A DNA stretch of 42,543 bases from UBA1163 sp049513055 (GTDB taxonomy: Bacteria > Desulfobacterota > BSN033 > UBA1163): the NCBI GenBank assembly GCA_049513055.1, contig JBEKWN010000034.1, positions 1-42,543 of the forward strand, given 5' to 3'. Below the pieces are notes generated by a model. That model had not been told where the DNA came from. It worked only from the letters and a program-made list of their open reading frames with translations, and did not search any database. The position numbers were made by a program, and so were the translations under genes. Shown one piece after another: positions 1 to 8,096 of the stretch (position 1 is the first letter of the stretch; each line of letters starts with the position of its first letter).

Positions 1-625
1 TCAACCCGTAATCCGCAGCCGAAGATGTCATCGTTGAGCAAAGATTTGTAGGTGCAATCGTTGAATCGGTAGGGAGAATTTTGGTACTCACCTATCTCAT
101 AATCCCCAATAGACCTTCTCCTAATTCTTCTTGTGATGCAGGTGCTTACAAGTAAGTTTTTTCAATCCTGCCTTCCACCATTTAATTAGCCCAATGGACT
201 TATCCTTCAGAATAAGGATTCTCCTATTTTTCGATGAGCATCTGCTGATTATGGGGTGAAGTCTTCAGAGGGGATCTTCTACGGAGAGGGATTAAGTAGA
301 GGGATAAGGAAACGCCATTATTCCTTTCCAAAAGAAATCCTCACTGTTTGGGGGTTCCCCTGTTAACCGATGGTGGGTCTGACTGCCCATTCCTTAGGCA
401 ACCAAGTGGGTAGCAATGCAACATTGCTTCCTGAAGTCTTGTTTTTAGAGTTTTTCCCATGGTTACCACATTTCAAACGTAAATCCTCAATTGGATGAAA
501 TCCGAGCCTATTTCCAAGAGCTTTTTTGGCCTTGACTACCCCAAAGATTAAGAGTATTTCTTAGACAGTTGTTTCCCGCCAGTAACTGGGCAACTCAAAC
601 CATAAACCGGAAAGGGGGAATTGTT
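1..625. other. No gene recognised
   Basis: I see no open frame with a plausible start, ribosome site or family resemblance on either strand. The stretch has many stops in all frames and may be an intergenic region or decayed sequence. No clear promoter for the gene that starts at 626 was found. Confidence 0.5.
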
Positions 626-1888
626 ATGGTACGAAGAATCACTAGTTCGTTACTTGTGGTGATGGCAATTTTTTCATTTGCTTCAGCAGAAGCTGAAGTG
701 ACAGTTGTTGGACAGAATAATCCAAGCATTGACATCCAGGCAGTTCAAAAGGCTGTCGATGAAGGGGGGATCATTAATCTGAAGGGTACCTTTGACTTTG
801 GGAATGAAGGCAGGGTGAACATCACCAAGGACGTGAAGATTGTCGGTGAAACAGGCAGTGGGGGAAAACCTGTTACGAAGATTAAGGGCGGATTCTGCAC
901 GTTGCATACTCCCTTGCCGGCAAAATTACCACCAGAGATTCTAGGCCCAAAGATCACAATCCGGTCCATCCATTTTGATGGAGCCTTATGGACTCCGATT
1001 TATTTGGCCTACAGCAGTGGGGCCACCATATCCAATAACAAAATGACGAACATCAGACCAAAAGCAACGGACGAACCTTCGTTTGGTAAACCAGGATTAA
1101 ATCGCCAGCAAGGGATTTGTTGTAATCCAGGTTATGCTCAAACAATACAGACCAGGAAGTATTTACCTAATCTCTTCACAGGAAATTTAATAATCGAGGA
1201 TAACGAAATTGATTTGACTAACGATGTCCCAACAAAAACCATGGCTCAGGGAGTAATGGTTATCTGGACCACGGGGATTAATGCACACATTCAACGGAAT
1301 ACCATTATTAATTGTGGGAGGAATTCAATAGAAACGATAGATAACTTTCTTGGCAAGGATGGGGACGGGATGATTATTGTAAAAGATAATAAACTTGTCT
1401 CAGCCACTGAGGGGTTGCCGGTTCCTTCGCCACAAACCCCCAACGCCATCGTGGCGGGATGGTTCCTTGACGTGTCGGGTGGACTCGACTCACAAAGAAA
1501 CATCAAATATGTTGTTGTCAATAATGCCATAAGAACTCGTGGAAAAACTTCTACGGGTATCGCCGTCTTCACAGATGGGGCTGTCGTTGTGAGTAATGCG
1601 ATTCTATCAGAGGGGACGGAAGCCCTTGGTATAGCCATACGCTCTTCCAATGGATACATCGCATTTAACAAGATAGAGGGCTCCAGTAGTAGGCCAGGAA
1701 TAGGAGTTTTACCATGGAAGCCCTTGAAAGGAAGTAACAATTTTCTCATGGAGAATGATTTAAGTAAATTCAAAGGATCGACAGCTGATGTGCTTTTTGA
1801 TAAAGACGCATGCAATAACTCGTTTATCGGCTCTATGTGTAAAGTCTCTAACCTTGGCTCTAACAACTCGATCCGAATGACTAATTAA
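626..1888 (+). CDS. Secreted parallel beta-helix (pectate-lyase-like fold) protein
   Basis: Predicted exported protein of about 420 residues. The start is placed at ATG 626, behind a purine-rich AAAGGGGG site, rather than at 569; from there the protein opens with two arginines, a hydrophobic stretch and an Ala-rich cleavage region typical of a Sec signal peptide. The mature part is rich in Asn, Gly, Ile and Val in short repeated strands (for example ISNNKMTNI, IIEDNEIDL and YIAFNKIEG), the pattern of right-handed parallel beta-helix proteins. These bind or cleave polysaccharides in many families, but I see no catalytic motif that fixes a substrate. It is followed 50 bases later by the Tat-exported nitroreductase-like gene and may be co-transcribed with it. 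The fold class is inference from the repeat pattern. Confidence 0.65.
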   Translation: MVRRITSSLLVVMAIFSFASAEAEVTVVGQNNPSIDIQAVQKAVDEGGIINLKGTFDFGNEGRVNITKDVKIVGETGSGGKPVTKIKGGFCTLHTPLPAKLPPEILGPKITIRSIHFDGALWTPIYLAYSSGATISNNKMTNIRPKATDEPSFGKPGLNRQQGICCNPGYAQTIQTRKYLPNLFTGNLIIEDNEIDLTNDVPTKTMAQGVMVIWTTGINAHIQRNTIINCGRNSIETIDNFLGKDGDGMIIVKDNKLVSATEGLPVPSPQTPNAIVAGWFLDVSGGLDSQRNIKYVVVNNAIRTRGKTSTGIAVFTDGAVVVSNAILSEGTEALGIAIRSSNGYIAFNKIEGSSSRPGIGVLPWKPLKGSNNFLMENDLSKFKGSTADVLFDKDACNNSFIGSMCKVSNLGSNNSIRMTN

Positions 1889-1938
1889 ATTTTCCGTTTT
1901 TAGGAGAATCTTAGCGAATATACAACAAGGAGGAGGTA

Positions 1939-2619
1939 ATGGTTATGGAAAAGAAGATGAGTCGGAGGGAGTTTTTGAAGGCATCAGCAGCGACAGGAGC
2001 AATTCTCTCCATGGCCCCCAGTATCACTTTAGCAGAGGAACCGAAAACGATTCAGCTTCTGACGCCTCAACCTGGTGGCGGCAGTCCTCTAATGCACTTA
2101 TTGTGGAAAAGGAAGTCTTCAAGAGAATTCAGTTCGAAACCTTTGCCCGTAGAGGTTCTTTCAAATCTCCTGTGGGCCGGCTTCGGGATCAATCGCCCTG
2201 ACGGGAAGCGCACCGCCCCTTATGCGAGGGCCAGCATGAAGAATCCAAATGAACAGGACATGGATATCTACGTTATTCTTCCTGATGGCCTTTACCTCTA
2301 CGACCCGAAGGCAAATCAATTAAAGCTGGTAGTGGCCGAAGACCTGCGTGGACTCGCTGGTACCCAGCCCTACGTTAAAGAGGCCCCCGTGAACCTTATC
2401 TACGTGTCTGATTATGCGAAAATGAAGGACAACATACCGAATGAACAAAGAACGGCTTTTTCTTTTGCTCATGCGGCATTCATCTCACAGAATGTGTACC
2501 TCTACTGTGCTTCAGAAGGATTGGCGACTGTCGTCAGGGCTTGGATCGACAGGCCGGCCCTCTCAAAAGCCATGCAACTGCGGCCCGATCAGAAGATCAT
2601 TCTGGGACAGCCAGTATGA
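1939..2619 (+). CDS. Tat-exported nitroreductase / SagB-type family protein, C-terminus cut short
   Basis: Flavin-dependent nitroreductase-like oxidoreductase, predicted to be exported folded with its cofactor. The N-terminus has a twin-arginine signal (SRREFLK), then a hydrophobic segment ending near ITLAEE. The body matches the small nitroreductase family: KRKSSREF near the start, LLWAGFGINRPDGKRTAPYA, and the C-terminal ATVVRAWIDR and ILGQPV region. An AAGGAGGAGG ribosome site precedes ATG 1939. The family normally ends with about GQPVGYPK. Here the glycine position is a TGA (GGA to TGA by one base), and the next codons read YPKAS before a second stop. The protein therefore loses about six residues, which may not matter. 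The substrate is unknown. Confidence 0.75.
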   Translation: MVMEKKMSRREFLKASAATGAILSMAPSITLAEEPKTIQLLTPQPGGGSPLMHLLWKRKSSREFSSKPLPVEVLSNLLWAGFGINRPDGKRTAPYARASMKNPNEQDMDIYVILPDGLYLYDPKANQLKLVVAEDLRGLAGTQPYVKEAPVNLIYVSDYAKMKDNIPNEQRTAFSFAHAAFISQNVYLYCASEGLATVVRAWIDRPALSKAMQLRPDQKIILGQPV

Positions 2620-2652
2620 TATCCGAAGGCATCGTAAAGGGAAGCAAACAAG

Positions 2653-2681
2653 GGAGTGGGCTCTTAACCGCAGCCCACTCC
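2653..2681 (+). terminator. Candidate intrinsic terminator after the nitroreductase-like gene
   Basis: A 10-bp perfect stem (GGAGTGGGCT paired with AGCCCACTCC) with a 9-base loop lies 33 bases after the stop. The following tract (TTCCTGTC) is only weakly T-rich, so termination may be partial. Confidence 0.5.
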
Positions 2682-2859
2682 TTCCTGTCAATCATCCACA
2701 TTTCTACCCGTAATCCTTGACTCTCTGCGTCATCTTAGACTGTAGACTTGTGTACTGGTTAATCAAGAGATCTGACAACGTCTCTCAAGTGAACGTTCGC
2801 CTCTTACATCTTAAGTTTAATTTAGATGAAAGGAAAATCCCGTGCAGATTGAGATATAA

Positions 2860-3501
2860 TTAAGGGAAAACCATTTTTTCGAGGGCTTTGATTCTTGCCT
2901 CTAAGGCGTTAAATCTCTTCTCTAAATCTGCATAAGAGAATTTTATCATCGAACCCAATTCCTCTTTGACTTTAACAAAACCTTCACTCATCTTCTCTTT
3001 GACGGAGGCGATTTCTTCTGTCACCTCCCTGATCCCTTCTCTGAGGCTCTCCATTCCATCTCTCAGCCCATCAAGGTCAGCTTTTGTTTCTTGTCTTGCA
3101 TGGGCAATATTGGCTCTCTCTTCCTCTTTGAGCATCTGGAGGCTTGAGTCCATTTCCTGTTTCCTTTGGTCAAAGGCAATTTTTATTTCTTCTCCGATCT
3201 TCTGAAGGGATGATTCCATGATCCGTATCGATTGATCAAGAGCAGATTGGGTTTCCATTCGAGACTTCTCCAATCTCTGCTTAATCTCTTCCTGGACTGG
3301 CCCGATTTCAACCCTACTCTCCTTCCTCAACTGCTCAAGATCCGCCTTGACCTCTTGTTGCCATTCCACAATGTTTGCCTTCTCTTCTTCTCTCAATTGC
3401 CGGAAGTTTGACTTCGTTTCTTGCCTCAGCTTCTCCAGATCCTCTTTAGTGGTTAGGCCCAGTAATATTCTCTCCAAATATTCCTTTGTCTCTTGGTCCA
3501 T
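2860..3501 (-). CDS. Coiled-coil protein of unknown function
   Basis: A 213-residue protein made almost wholly of charged heptad-like sequence rich in Glu, Lys, Gln and Arg, with internal similarity between segments (KEEERANIAHARQETKADL resembles REEEKANIVEWQQEVKADL). This predicts a long alpha-helical coiled coil. There is no signal peptide, membrane segment, cysteine or enzyme motif. Ribosome site GGTGAGG precedes the ATG at 3501. I do not recognise the family; similar low-complexity coiled-coil ORFs are common next to regulatory or structural genes. It runs opposite to the nitroreductase gene and in the same direction as the TlpA-like gene upstream, 57 bases away, so the two may form an operon. 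Confidence 0.6.
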   Translation of the reverse strand: MDQETKEYLERILLGLTTKEDLEKLRQETKSNFRQLREEEKANIVEWQQEVKADLEQLRKESRVEIGPVQEEIKQRLEKSRMETQSALDQSIRIMESSLQKIGEEIKIAFDQRKQEMDSSLQMLKEEERANIAHARQETKADLDGLRDGMESLREGIREVTEEIASVKEKMSEGFVKVKEELGSMIKFSYADLEKRFNALEARIKALEKMVFP

Positions 3502-3558
3502 TCTGATCCCTCACCTTCTTATTGATGAAAACCTGAATACCACAGACCCATTTGAATA

Positions 3559-4170
3559 TCAATCTTTTTTTGGTTTAACCCCTTTTGAGTCATCACTTTT
3601 TAATCCTGAAGCAGTAATGATTGACTCCAGAAATGCATGTGCCTCTTTGAAGCTATCTAATTCTGAATGAACAACCTCATGAGTTCCATCTTTATTGATT
3701 TTAATTGCAATGAAGTAAGGGGACCTGACATCTCCCAGGGCTTTATGGATGGTGAAATCGTTGTCCGGAAAAAGGGGAAAAGGCGTATGATATGTTTTCT
3801 TGAATACCTCAACTTCATAATGCGAATTCCCCGCACCGACACCGATTAATTTAATTTTGTTTTTAAGATCCAGGTCGTTTTCGATGAGATGATAAAGCTC
3901 TTCTATCCCCGGTGCTATTTTTTGGCATTGTGGGCAGTACATGCTGAAAATTTCGATGATGACCACCTTGGCTTTGATCTGTGGTATCCTGAAAAAACCG
4001 CTGCCAGAAAGCCCTAAGTAGTTTTTCTCATCTGGATCTTTTGGGACCGGAAGTTTGATCCGCGGCAGCACACCACCTTTTACTGGGGGAAGGTTGGCGG
4101 CTAGGTTTGGATCCCCAAATACGGAGAACGACAGTAAGATAGCAATCAGTGGCATTAAAAATTTTTTCAT
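3559..4170 (-). CDS. TlpA-like periplasmic thioredoxin-fold protein
   Basis: Redoxin of 203 residues with an N-terminal signal peptide (KK followed by a hydrophobic run to about residue 20, cleavage near DPNLAA). The thioredoxin active-site motif is C79-P-Q-C82 in the context IFSMYCPQC, followed by the family's Lys/Ala-Pro helix (KIAPGIEEL), and a GDVRSPYF segment holds the cis-proline. Proteins of this type exchange disulfides or reduce haem or metal cofactors outside the cytoplasm. An AGGAGGG site sits unusually close to ATG 4170, so translation may be weak, but no better start is visible. The C-terminal 15 residues are Lys/Asp-rich and look unstructured. The partner is unknown. Confidence 0.75.
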   Translation of the reverse strand: MKKFLMPLIAILLSFSVFGDPNLAANLPPVKGGVLPRIKLPVPKDPDEKNYLGLSGSGFFRIPQIKAKVVIIEIFSMYCPQCQKIAPGIEELYHLIENDLDLKNKIKLIGVGAGNSHYEVEVFKKTYHTPFPLFPDNDFTIHKALGDVRSPYFIAIKINKDGTHEVVHSELDSFKEAHAFLESIITASGLKSDDSKGVKPKKD

Positions 4171-4433
4171 CCCTCCTAAAACTCTCCTCGCCCTCTCTGA
4201 AAAAACAGCGGTTGTTCCTTTCGTCTCACAATTTGATCTCTTATTAAAACATTTAGATAAGAAAATTCGGGTAAAAAGTCAACTCAGCAAGCACTCACTA
4301 CGGATAATTGGAGTATCTCTTCCTGTCCAATAGAAGATTTGTAGATGACCCTCTTAAAATAGATTTGTCATATCTTCAACTTACCAATACAATCATTCTC
4401 GTAGAAACATGTTTCCAAAAAGTAATTTTTTTC

Positions 4434-4462
4434 TTGACAAAAAAAATCTTAACAAGTATCTT
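4434..4462 (+). promoter_or_regulatory. Sigma-70-type promoter upstream of the hydrogenase region
   Basis: Consensus -35 TTGACA (4434-4439), a 17-base A-rich spacer, and -10 TATCTT (4457-4462). Expected transcription start is near 4469. The formate dehydrogenase promoter at 14241 has the same hexamers and a similar A-run after the -35. Confidence 0.6.
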
Positions 4463-4512
4463 TTTATTTGTAATTGGGAAATTTTGAACAAGTAATACAA
4501 AGAGGTATTGCA

Positions 4513-4599
4513 ATGACAAAGATGTCGAAGAAATGCAGCGCCTTTTTCTATCTTATATCTATCCAAGAGACTTCATTGGCTAGGGGGGAAATCTTCTAA
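4513..4599 (+). CDS. Possible 28-codon leader ORF
   Basis: ATG 4513 follows AGAGG with a 7-base gap and lies about 44 bases downstream of the predicted start of transcription. The product (MTKMSKKCSAFF then a mixed tail) matches nothing I know. It could be a leader peptide or chance. Confidence 0.2.
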   Translation: MTKMSKKCSAFFYLISIQETSLARGEIF

Positions 4600-4663
4600 A
4601 AAGAAATTTAAGAGTTCATTTAATCCGAAGCGGGGGGTCATATCACCCACGTGTAATTTTAAC

Positions 4664-4963
4664 ATGAATAGAAAACAAAAAAAGATCCAAATTTTCCTTG
4701 CTATATCATTTTTTTTCTTTTTTTTAGTCTTTCCAGCTTTTTCCCTTTACAATAATTGTGTAGAAACTGATTTCCCCTCTGCCAAACCAACGATTGAAAA
4801 TCTTGACCAAGATTATCTATTAGCTAACGAGCAGAATAAATCGTTCGCATTCGGGATAGGCCCCTCTTTTATCATCCTCGGGACCTATCTGTTTCAACAG
4901 CTTCCATACTCTTCCTTTGTAATGTCCTCTCTCGATCAGAAACTTTTCGCCCTTCGTTGTTGA
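4664..4963 (+). CDS. Small exported protein ending in Leu-Arg-Cys
   Basis: A 99-residue ORF with a strong signal-peptide pattern: MNRKQKK, then a Phe-rich hydrophobic stretch (FFFFFLVFPAF) and a likely cleavage near FSLYNN. The mature part is about 70 residues and ends SSLDQKLFALRC. I believe I have seen short exported ORFs with a similar SLDQK...LRC ending in related bacteria, but I cannot check that here. No good ribosome site precedes ATG 4664. The stop is TGA and the frame stays open for 44 codons beyond it; I do not take this as selenocysteine because no family extends there. It sits between the promoter at 4434 and the hydrogenase genes. Function unknown. Confidence 0.4.
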   Translation: MNRKQKKIQIFLAISFFFFFLVFPAFSLYNNCVETDFPSAKPTIENLDQDYLLANEQNKSFAFGIGPSFIILGTYLFQQLPYSSFVMSSLDQKLFALRC

Positions 4964-5145
4964 GAATACCTCCTTCCCATTACTCACTTGTTTAGGCTTT
5001 CATTGGTTAATCGATATTCTACATTCAGAAAAATGATTGACCGGAATTCTATGAGAAAAAAGGAGGTGATGATGATCCAAACGAGTTTTTCTAGGTAAGC
5101 TAAGATCAATATCTTTTAAAAAAGACAGAAAGGGGTGAATATCTC

Positions 5146-6066
5146 ATGCCGATTACCAGAAGGCAATTTTTAAAAATTTGTGCAGGAACAGGTATCGCCA
5201 TTGGTGCATCGGAAACGCTCCTGCCTGAAATCGTTTCGGCATTGGAAAAGGCAGCAGCGGGTAATCCACCTGTGTTATGGATTCAGGGGGGGAGCTGCAC
5301 AGGCTGTTCAGTCTCTCTTCTGAACACCGCTCATCCGACGATTGCAGAGGTGCTTCTAAAAATTATCAGCCTGAAGTACCATCAAACAGTGATGGCTGCC
5401 TCTGGACAAAAAGCCTATGATTATCTGTGGGAGACCGCAGCAAAGAATTATGGTAAATACTTCCTGGCGGTAGAAGGAACAATCGAAACAGCTTATGGAG
5501 GGATATGTTGCCTCACCGGAGAAAAGGGCGGCAAAGAGGTCCCCTTTACAGAACTCACGAAATATCTGGGAAAGGGGGCAGCGGCTGTATTGGCACTGGG
5601 TCAATGTGGTAGCTTTGGAGGAATCCCTGCAGCCAAACCTAATCCCTCAGGCTCAAAGGGCGTGATGGACTTTTTCAAGGATGAAGGGATTAAGACTCCT
5701 GTGATCAACATCCCAGGCTGTCCTCCTCATCCTGATTGGATGGTTGGGACGATTGCCCATGCTTTGATGTTCGGGATTCCTGAGCTCGATTCAAACGGAA
5801 GGCCTAAACTTTTCTTTGGCACCCTTGTCCACGACAACTGTCCGTACCGTTCTTACTACGATGAAAAGAAGTTCGCTAAATCTTTTGGAGAAGAAGGATG
5901 CCGTGTGGAACTGGGCTGCAAAGGACCTGAATCTTTTTCAGATTGTTGGAAGAGGGGATGGAACAACAATGTCAATTGGTGTATCCACAATTCCCTTTGT
6001 TTAGGCTGCACAGAGCCGGGATGGCCGGATAACTTTTCACCATTTTATGTGAAAACAACAGGATAA
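5146..6066 (+). CDS. hysA: Periplasmic [NiFeSe] hydrogenase small subunit
   Basis: Electron-transfer subunit of the periplasmic uptake hydrogenase; passes electrons from the H2-splitting site in the large subunit to a periplasmic carrier. It has a twin-arginine signal (R5-R6 in TRRQFLK), so the folded dimer is exported by Tat. The proximal cluster starts at C51-T-G-C54 with later ligands in ALGQCGSFGG and IPGCPPHP. The distal cluster uses the HDNCPYR region with C252 and C258. The medial cluster ligands are C267, C279, C285 and C288: Cys279 follows Trp278 where ordinary [NiFe] enzymes have proline. This is a feature of the [NiFeSe] type, giving three [4Fe-4S] clusters. There is no C-terminal membrane helix. 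Good ribosome site (AAAGGGG). The large subunit follows after 18 bases. Confidence 0.9.
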   Translation: MPITRRQFLKICAGTGIAIGASETLLPEIVSALEKAAAGNPPVLWIQGGSCTGCSVSLLNTAHPTIAEVLLKIISLKYHQTVMAASGQKAYDYLWETAAKNYGKYFLAVEGTIETAYGGICCLTGEKGGKEVPFTELTKYLGKGAAAVLALGQCGSFGGIPAAKPNPSGSKGVMDFFKDEGIKTPVINIPGCPPHPDWMVGTIAHALMFGIPELDSNGRPKLFFGTLVHDNCPYRSYYDEKKFAKSFGEEGCRVELGCKGPESFSDCWKRGWNNNVNWCIHNSLCLGCTEPGWPDNFSPFYVKTTG

Positions 6067-6084
6067 GGAGGGAGGTGAAAATAG

Positions 6085-7563
6085 ATGACAAAATTATCAA
6101 TTTCTCCGATAACGAGAATTGAAGGTCACCTTAAGATTGATGTGGATATAGAAGGTGGTAAGGTAGTGGATGCTAAGTCAACAGGAACCATGTTCCGGGG
6201 TTTCGAAATCATCATGAAAGGAAGAGATCCTCGGGATGCAAGTCAGATTGTGCAGAGGATTTGTGGAGTTTGCCCCACCGCCCATGGAACCGCTGCAGTT
6301 CGATGTCTTGACAATGCCTTTGGGTTGAAACCCCCGACGAATGGGAGGATTATCAGGAATTTGATCTTCGGATCGGATTACTTGATGTCGCATATCCTCC
6401 ATTTTTATCATCTGGCTGCCCTTGATTATGTGAAAGGGCCTGATACAGAACCTTTCATCCCACGATATGAAGGGGATTATCGCCTCGATCCAAAAACGAA
6501 TAAGGTTGCTGTTGAACAATATATCAAGGCATTGGACATCCGACAAAAATGTCACCAGATGGTCGCCCTTTTTGGAGGAAGAACACCGCATGTCTATGGG
6601 ATGGTTGTTGGAGGAGCTACTGAGATTCCGACTGTAGACAAGATGGTTTCTCTTCAGTGGAGATTAAGGGAGATCAAGGAGTTTATTGACGGGACTTACC
6701 TTCCAACGGTATATCTTGTCGCTGGAGCATACAAGGACCTTTTTGGCGTAGGGACCGGATGTAAAAACCTTCTCTCCTTTGGGGTCTTTCCCTTAGACGA
6801 TGATGAAAAGACTTTTCTCCTTAAACCAGGCTCCTATACTCAGGGCAAGGACCTTCCATTGGATAAAGCTCAGATCAAAGAGTATGTTAAATACTCCTAT
6901 TATCAGGATAAAACCACTGGGTTACACCCAAGCAAAGGGATGACGGAACCCGAATTTGACAAAAAGGGTGCTTATTCTTGGATTAAGGCCCCTCGGTATC
7001 GCGACCTTCCTCATGAAGGCGGACCGATGGCTAGGATGTGGATTACCAACCCTGTTCTAAGCAAACATGCCAATAAATTCTTAGGTATCGATGAGAAGAA
7101 GGAAATCCGATTCAGAGACCTTGGAGATAAAGCCTTCTCAATCCTTGGAAGGCATGCGGCGAGAGCTGAGGAGTGCAAATTAGTGGCCGATGCGATGGAG
7201 AAATGGATTCTCCAACTCAAACCGGGAGCTCCTTCTTATGTTAAAGTTGACATTCCCAAGGAAGCTGAGGGTGTTGGACTGACTGAGGCTCCTCGAGGCG
7301 CTCTGGGACACTGGATTTCCATCAAGGACCAGAAGGTTGATAATTACCAGGTCGTGGCAGCCACGATCTGGAATGCCTCACCCAGGGATGATAAGGGGGT
7401 TCCAGGCCCTCTTGAACAGGCCCTCATTGGCGCACCTGTCAAAGATATCAAAAACCCATTCAATGTCGTGCGGATCGTTCGTTCATTCGATCCCTGACTG
7501 GGCTGTGCCGTGCACGTGTTGCACGCTGAAACCAAGAAGGTTTATGAGTTCAAAGTGATTTAA
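6085..7563 (+). CDS. hysB: [NiFeSe] hydrogenase large subunit, selenoprotein (UGA = Sec471)
   Basis: Catalytic subunit that splits or forms H2. The N-terminal nickel-binding motif is R58-I-C60-G-V-C63 with H67. The frame meets TGA at 7495-7497 after DP, but continues as Sec-L-G-C-A-V-H to a TAA at 7561-7563. This exactly restores the family's C-terminal DP(C/U)xxCxxH motif: Sec471 and Cys474 complete the nickel site. The full precursor is 492 residues. The 15 residues after His477 are the peptide removed by the maturation protease encoded next. Without readthrough the protein lacks half its active site. A hairpin suited to a bacterial SECIS follows the UGA. Ribosome site GGAGGGAGGTGA. It carries no Tat signal and is exported with the small subunit. 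Confidence 0.93.
7509..7525 (+). promoter_or_regulatory. Candidate bacterial SECIS of the hydrogenase gene
   Basis: A 6-bp perfect stem (CGTGCA with TGCACG) closes a CGUGU loop. The loop starts 17 bases after the UGA and has G in its second position, which fits what is known of bacterial SECIS elements (a G among the first two loop bases, a short distance downstream of the UGA). Not folded by computer. Confidence 0.6.
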
Positions 7564-7588
7564 ATTTCTTTAATCAAGTTCAACTTTT

Positions 7589-7627
7589 GAGGCTGTTGGA
7601 TTGACTCCAGCAGCCTCTTTATTTTAT
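7589..7627 (+). terminator. Intrinsic terminator between hydrogenase structural and maturation genes
   Basis: A 12-bp stem with one G-U pair (GAGGCTGTTGGA with TCCAGCAGCCTC), a 5-base loop and TTTATTTTAT. It lies 25 bases after the TAA of the large subunit and would limit read-through into the protease and hyp genes. Confidence 0.75.
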
Positions 7628-7643
7628 AAAACGCTAGGTATCT

Positions 7644-8087
7644 ATGGATAAAATTTTAATAGTCGGAATCGGTAATCTGCTTTGCCGGGATGAAGGCATT
7701 GGCGTCCATGTGATTCAAGAAATGGAAAACATGAAACTGCCAGATCATATCGATTTACTTGACATGGGAACCTCTACCATGGATTTAATCTCATATTTGG
7801 AAGGGGTGAAGAAACTAATTGCCATCGATGCCATGAAGGCAGGAGGGGCGCCAGGCACGATCTATAAATGCAGACCAGAGGATCTCTTACCCGAAGAAAA
7901 AGGACCCATTTCTCTCCATGAGATTGGCCTGTTAGAAAGCTTAAACATGGCACAAAAAATGGGCATGAAGATCGATACTGTTATCATCGGGGTTGAACCA
8001 AAAATATTGGACTGGGGGATGGAGTTAACAGAGGAGGTAAAAATTAAGATTCCAACCATCATTGAAGCAGTCTTGAAAGAGTGTTAA
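7644..8087 (+). CDS. Hydrogenase maturation endopeptidase (HyaD/HybD family)
   Basis: Cytoplasmic protease that removes the C-terminal peptide of the hydrogenase large subunit once nickel is in place. At 147 residues it has the usual length. It shows the family's opening (ILIVGIGNLLCRDEGIGVH) and the three nickel-sensing residues: E17, D62 (in AIDAMKAGG) and H92 (in SLHEIG). It lies directly after the hydrogenase large subunit, beyond a terminator, and 9 bases before the first possible hypF start. Its natural substrate is almost certainly the large subunit here, cleaved after His477. In [NiFeSe] enzymes the site contains selenocysteine. Confidence 0.88.
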   Translation: MDKILIVGIGNLLCRDEGIGVHVIQEMENMKLPDHIDLLDMGTSTMDLISYLEGVKKLIAIDAMKAGGAPGTIYKCRPEDLLPEEKGPISLHEIGLLESLNMAQKMGMKIDTVIIGVEPKILDWGMELTEEVKIKIPTIIEAVLKEC

Positions 8088-8096
8088 TGTTTGGAC

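Larger units (their letters stand above)
4171..5145. other. Long leader and intergenic region before the hydrogenase genes
   Basis: This 975-base AT-rich region separates the divergent TlpA-like gene from the hydrogenase small subunit. It holds one good plus-strand promoter (4434-4462), a 28-codon ORF with a ribosome site (4513-4599), and a 99-codon exported-protein ORF (4664-4963). I see no transposon, tRNA or clear terminator in it, so hydrogenase mRNA could begin at the promoter near 4434 and run through the small ORFs. Confidence 0.5.

Noticed and set aside
1939..2637. Selenocysteine at the TGA of the nitroreductase-like gene
   Set aside because: The family has glycine there, only five codons follow before a TAA, and no hairpin fits. 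A GGA to TGA change is simpler.
4664..5097. Selenocysteine readthrough of the small LRC protein (TGA at 4961)
   Set aside because: The 44 open codons beyond look like non-coding AT-rich sequence and overlap the hydrogenase leader; no family extends there.
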